36,581 bases of DNA from JBCCVH01 sp942492555 (lineage in GTDB: Bacteria; Bacteroidota; Bacteroidia; Cytophagales; Amoebophilaceae): positions 1 through 36,581 of the forward strand of contig CALOEX010000015.1 in assembly GCA_942492555.1 (NCBI GenBank), written 5' to 3'. Both the position numbers and the translations under genes were made by a program. Below the pieces are notes generated by a model, which saw only the letters and a list, made by a program, of their open reading frames with translations, did not search any database and had not been told where the DNA came from. Shown in pieces: positions 36,090-36,581 of this stretch (position 1 is the stretch's first letter; each line of letters starts with the position of its first letter).

Positions 36090-36581
36090 AATAGATTGAA
36101 ATAGATTAAGTGGATTGCTTTGCAGCTTTGCTTCTCCGCAAAGCTTTGCTTCTCCGCGAAGCTTTGCTTCGCAGCAAAGCATTTTAAAATTTAGCTCACA
36201 CTTTTTATGTCAAATTTTCTAAAATGTCCAATCTATAACAAAAAAAATTAGACACCAAGAGATTTTAAAATTAAGCACCTTTTAGACTATTTTTTTTTAA
36301 GACTGTAAATAAAAAAAAAACATAAAATTTTATACCTATATTATATAAAAGTTTTATAAAACGCTTTTTTTATTTTTACAACGCTTCGCATGCCATTAAA
36401 GCCTTTTGCTATGCAGAAAAGCGCCGACCCACTATTTGTATAAAAATTAAAAATAATATATACATTTATTATTTCAAAAAATCATAGTTATAAATACAAA
36501 AATATATAGATTAAAAATTTAAACTTACTTTCTGCAGAGTGAATGGCCACTTTTCTGCATAGCAGAGGGAAAACTATAGGA
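36090..36581. other. Right-end non-coding region with GC-rich repeat
   Basis: A GC-rich hairpin cluster at about 36113-36180 (CTTCTCCGCAAAGCTTTGC twice, then GCTTCGCAGCAAAGC) followed by about 400 nt of AT-rich sequence with short inverted A/T runs. No gene was seen. It may join the left end if the molecule is circular. Confidence 0.6.

Noticed and set aside
51..36182. Many reverse-strand ORFs of 60-220 codons
   Set aside because: They mirror + strand genes (for example 15987-16643 opposite cox3 and 30540-31139 opposite atp6), show no family motifs, and all supported genes are on the + strand.

Overview
This window looks like most or all of the mitochondrial genome of a green alga in the Sphaeropleales (Scenedesmus-like Chlorophyceae). 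Four things point there: a cox2 gene that stops before its copper domain (cox2a type), fragmented and interleaved rRNA genes, the Scenedesmus-type genetic code (UAG = Leu, UCA = stop), and many short GC-rich hairpin repeats in an AT-rich background. Every gene I can support is on the + strand. Standard-code ORFs break at each UAG, so the genes below were read by hand with UAG as leucine and UCA as stop.

Layout. 414-6935: cox1, split by one group II intron (reverse transcriptase) and two group I introns (LAGLIDADG). 6969-9081: trnL(UAG), trnC and two damaged free-standing GIY-YIG ORFs. 9094-10062: nad1. 10474-12701: seven tRNAs around two basic ORFs resembling rps4 and rps3. 12704-15095: SSU rRNA part 1, an LSU rRNA domain II piece, then SSU rRNA part 2. 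15118-22071: trnI, nad3, cox3, cox2a, nad5 (one intron), trnM and nad4. 22155-26545: trnV, trnW, trnG, LSU 5' piece, trnA(UGC), and LSU 3' piece with two group I introns separated by an exon of about 8 nt. 26687-32229: trnH, trnN, trnR, trnM, nad2, nad4L, a 75-codon ORF, two trnL genes, atp6, trnK and nad6. 32250-36089: cob (one group II intron with RT) and trnP.

The main result is the genetic code. AGA codons in nad1, nad3, nad4, nad5, cox1, cox3 and cob fall where the families carry alanine, while true arginine sites use CGN. AGG does the same in atp6 and nad5. The only tRNA with anticodon UCU has a G3.U70 pair and A73, the alanyl-tRNA synthetase identity signature, and a separate trnR(ACG) reads CGN. 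UAG is read by a trnL(CUA) that is nearly identical to the neighbouring trnL(CAA). No trnS(UGA) was found, and 12 of 13 recognised protein genes end at UCA.

The encoded proteins are the usual core of respiratory complexes I, III, IV and V, translated by mitochondrial ribosomes built from the rRNA pieces. I did not find atp9, rrn5, trnT, trnY or trnS(GCU). Four core genes and several intron ORFs need one-base frame corrections. Sequencing indels are the simplest explanation, but two of the shifts sit at AGG codons. Intron and rRNA-fragment ends are read by eye; rRNA ends are approximate.
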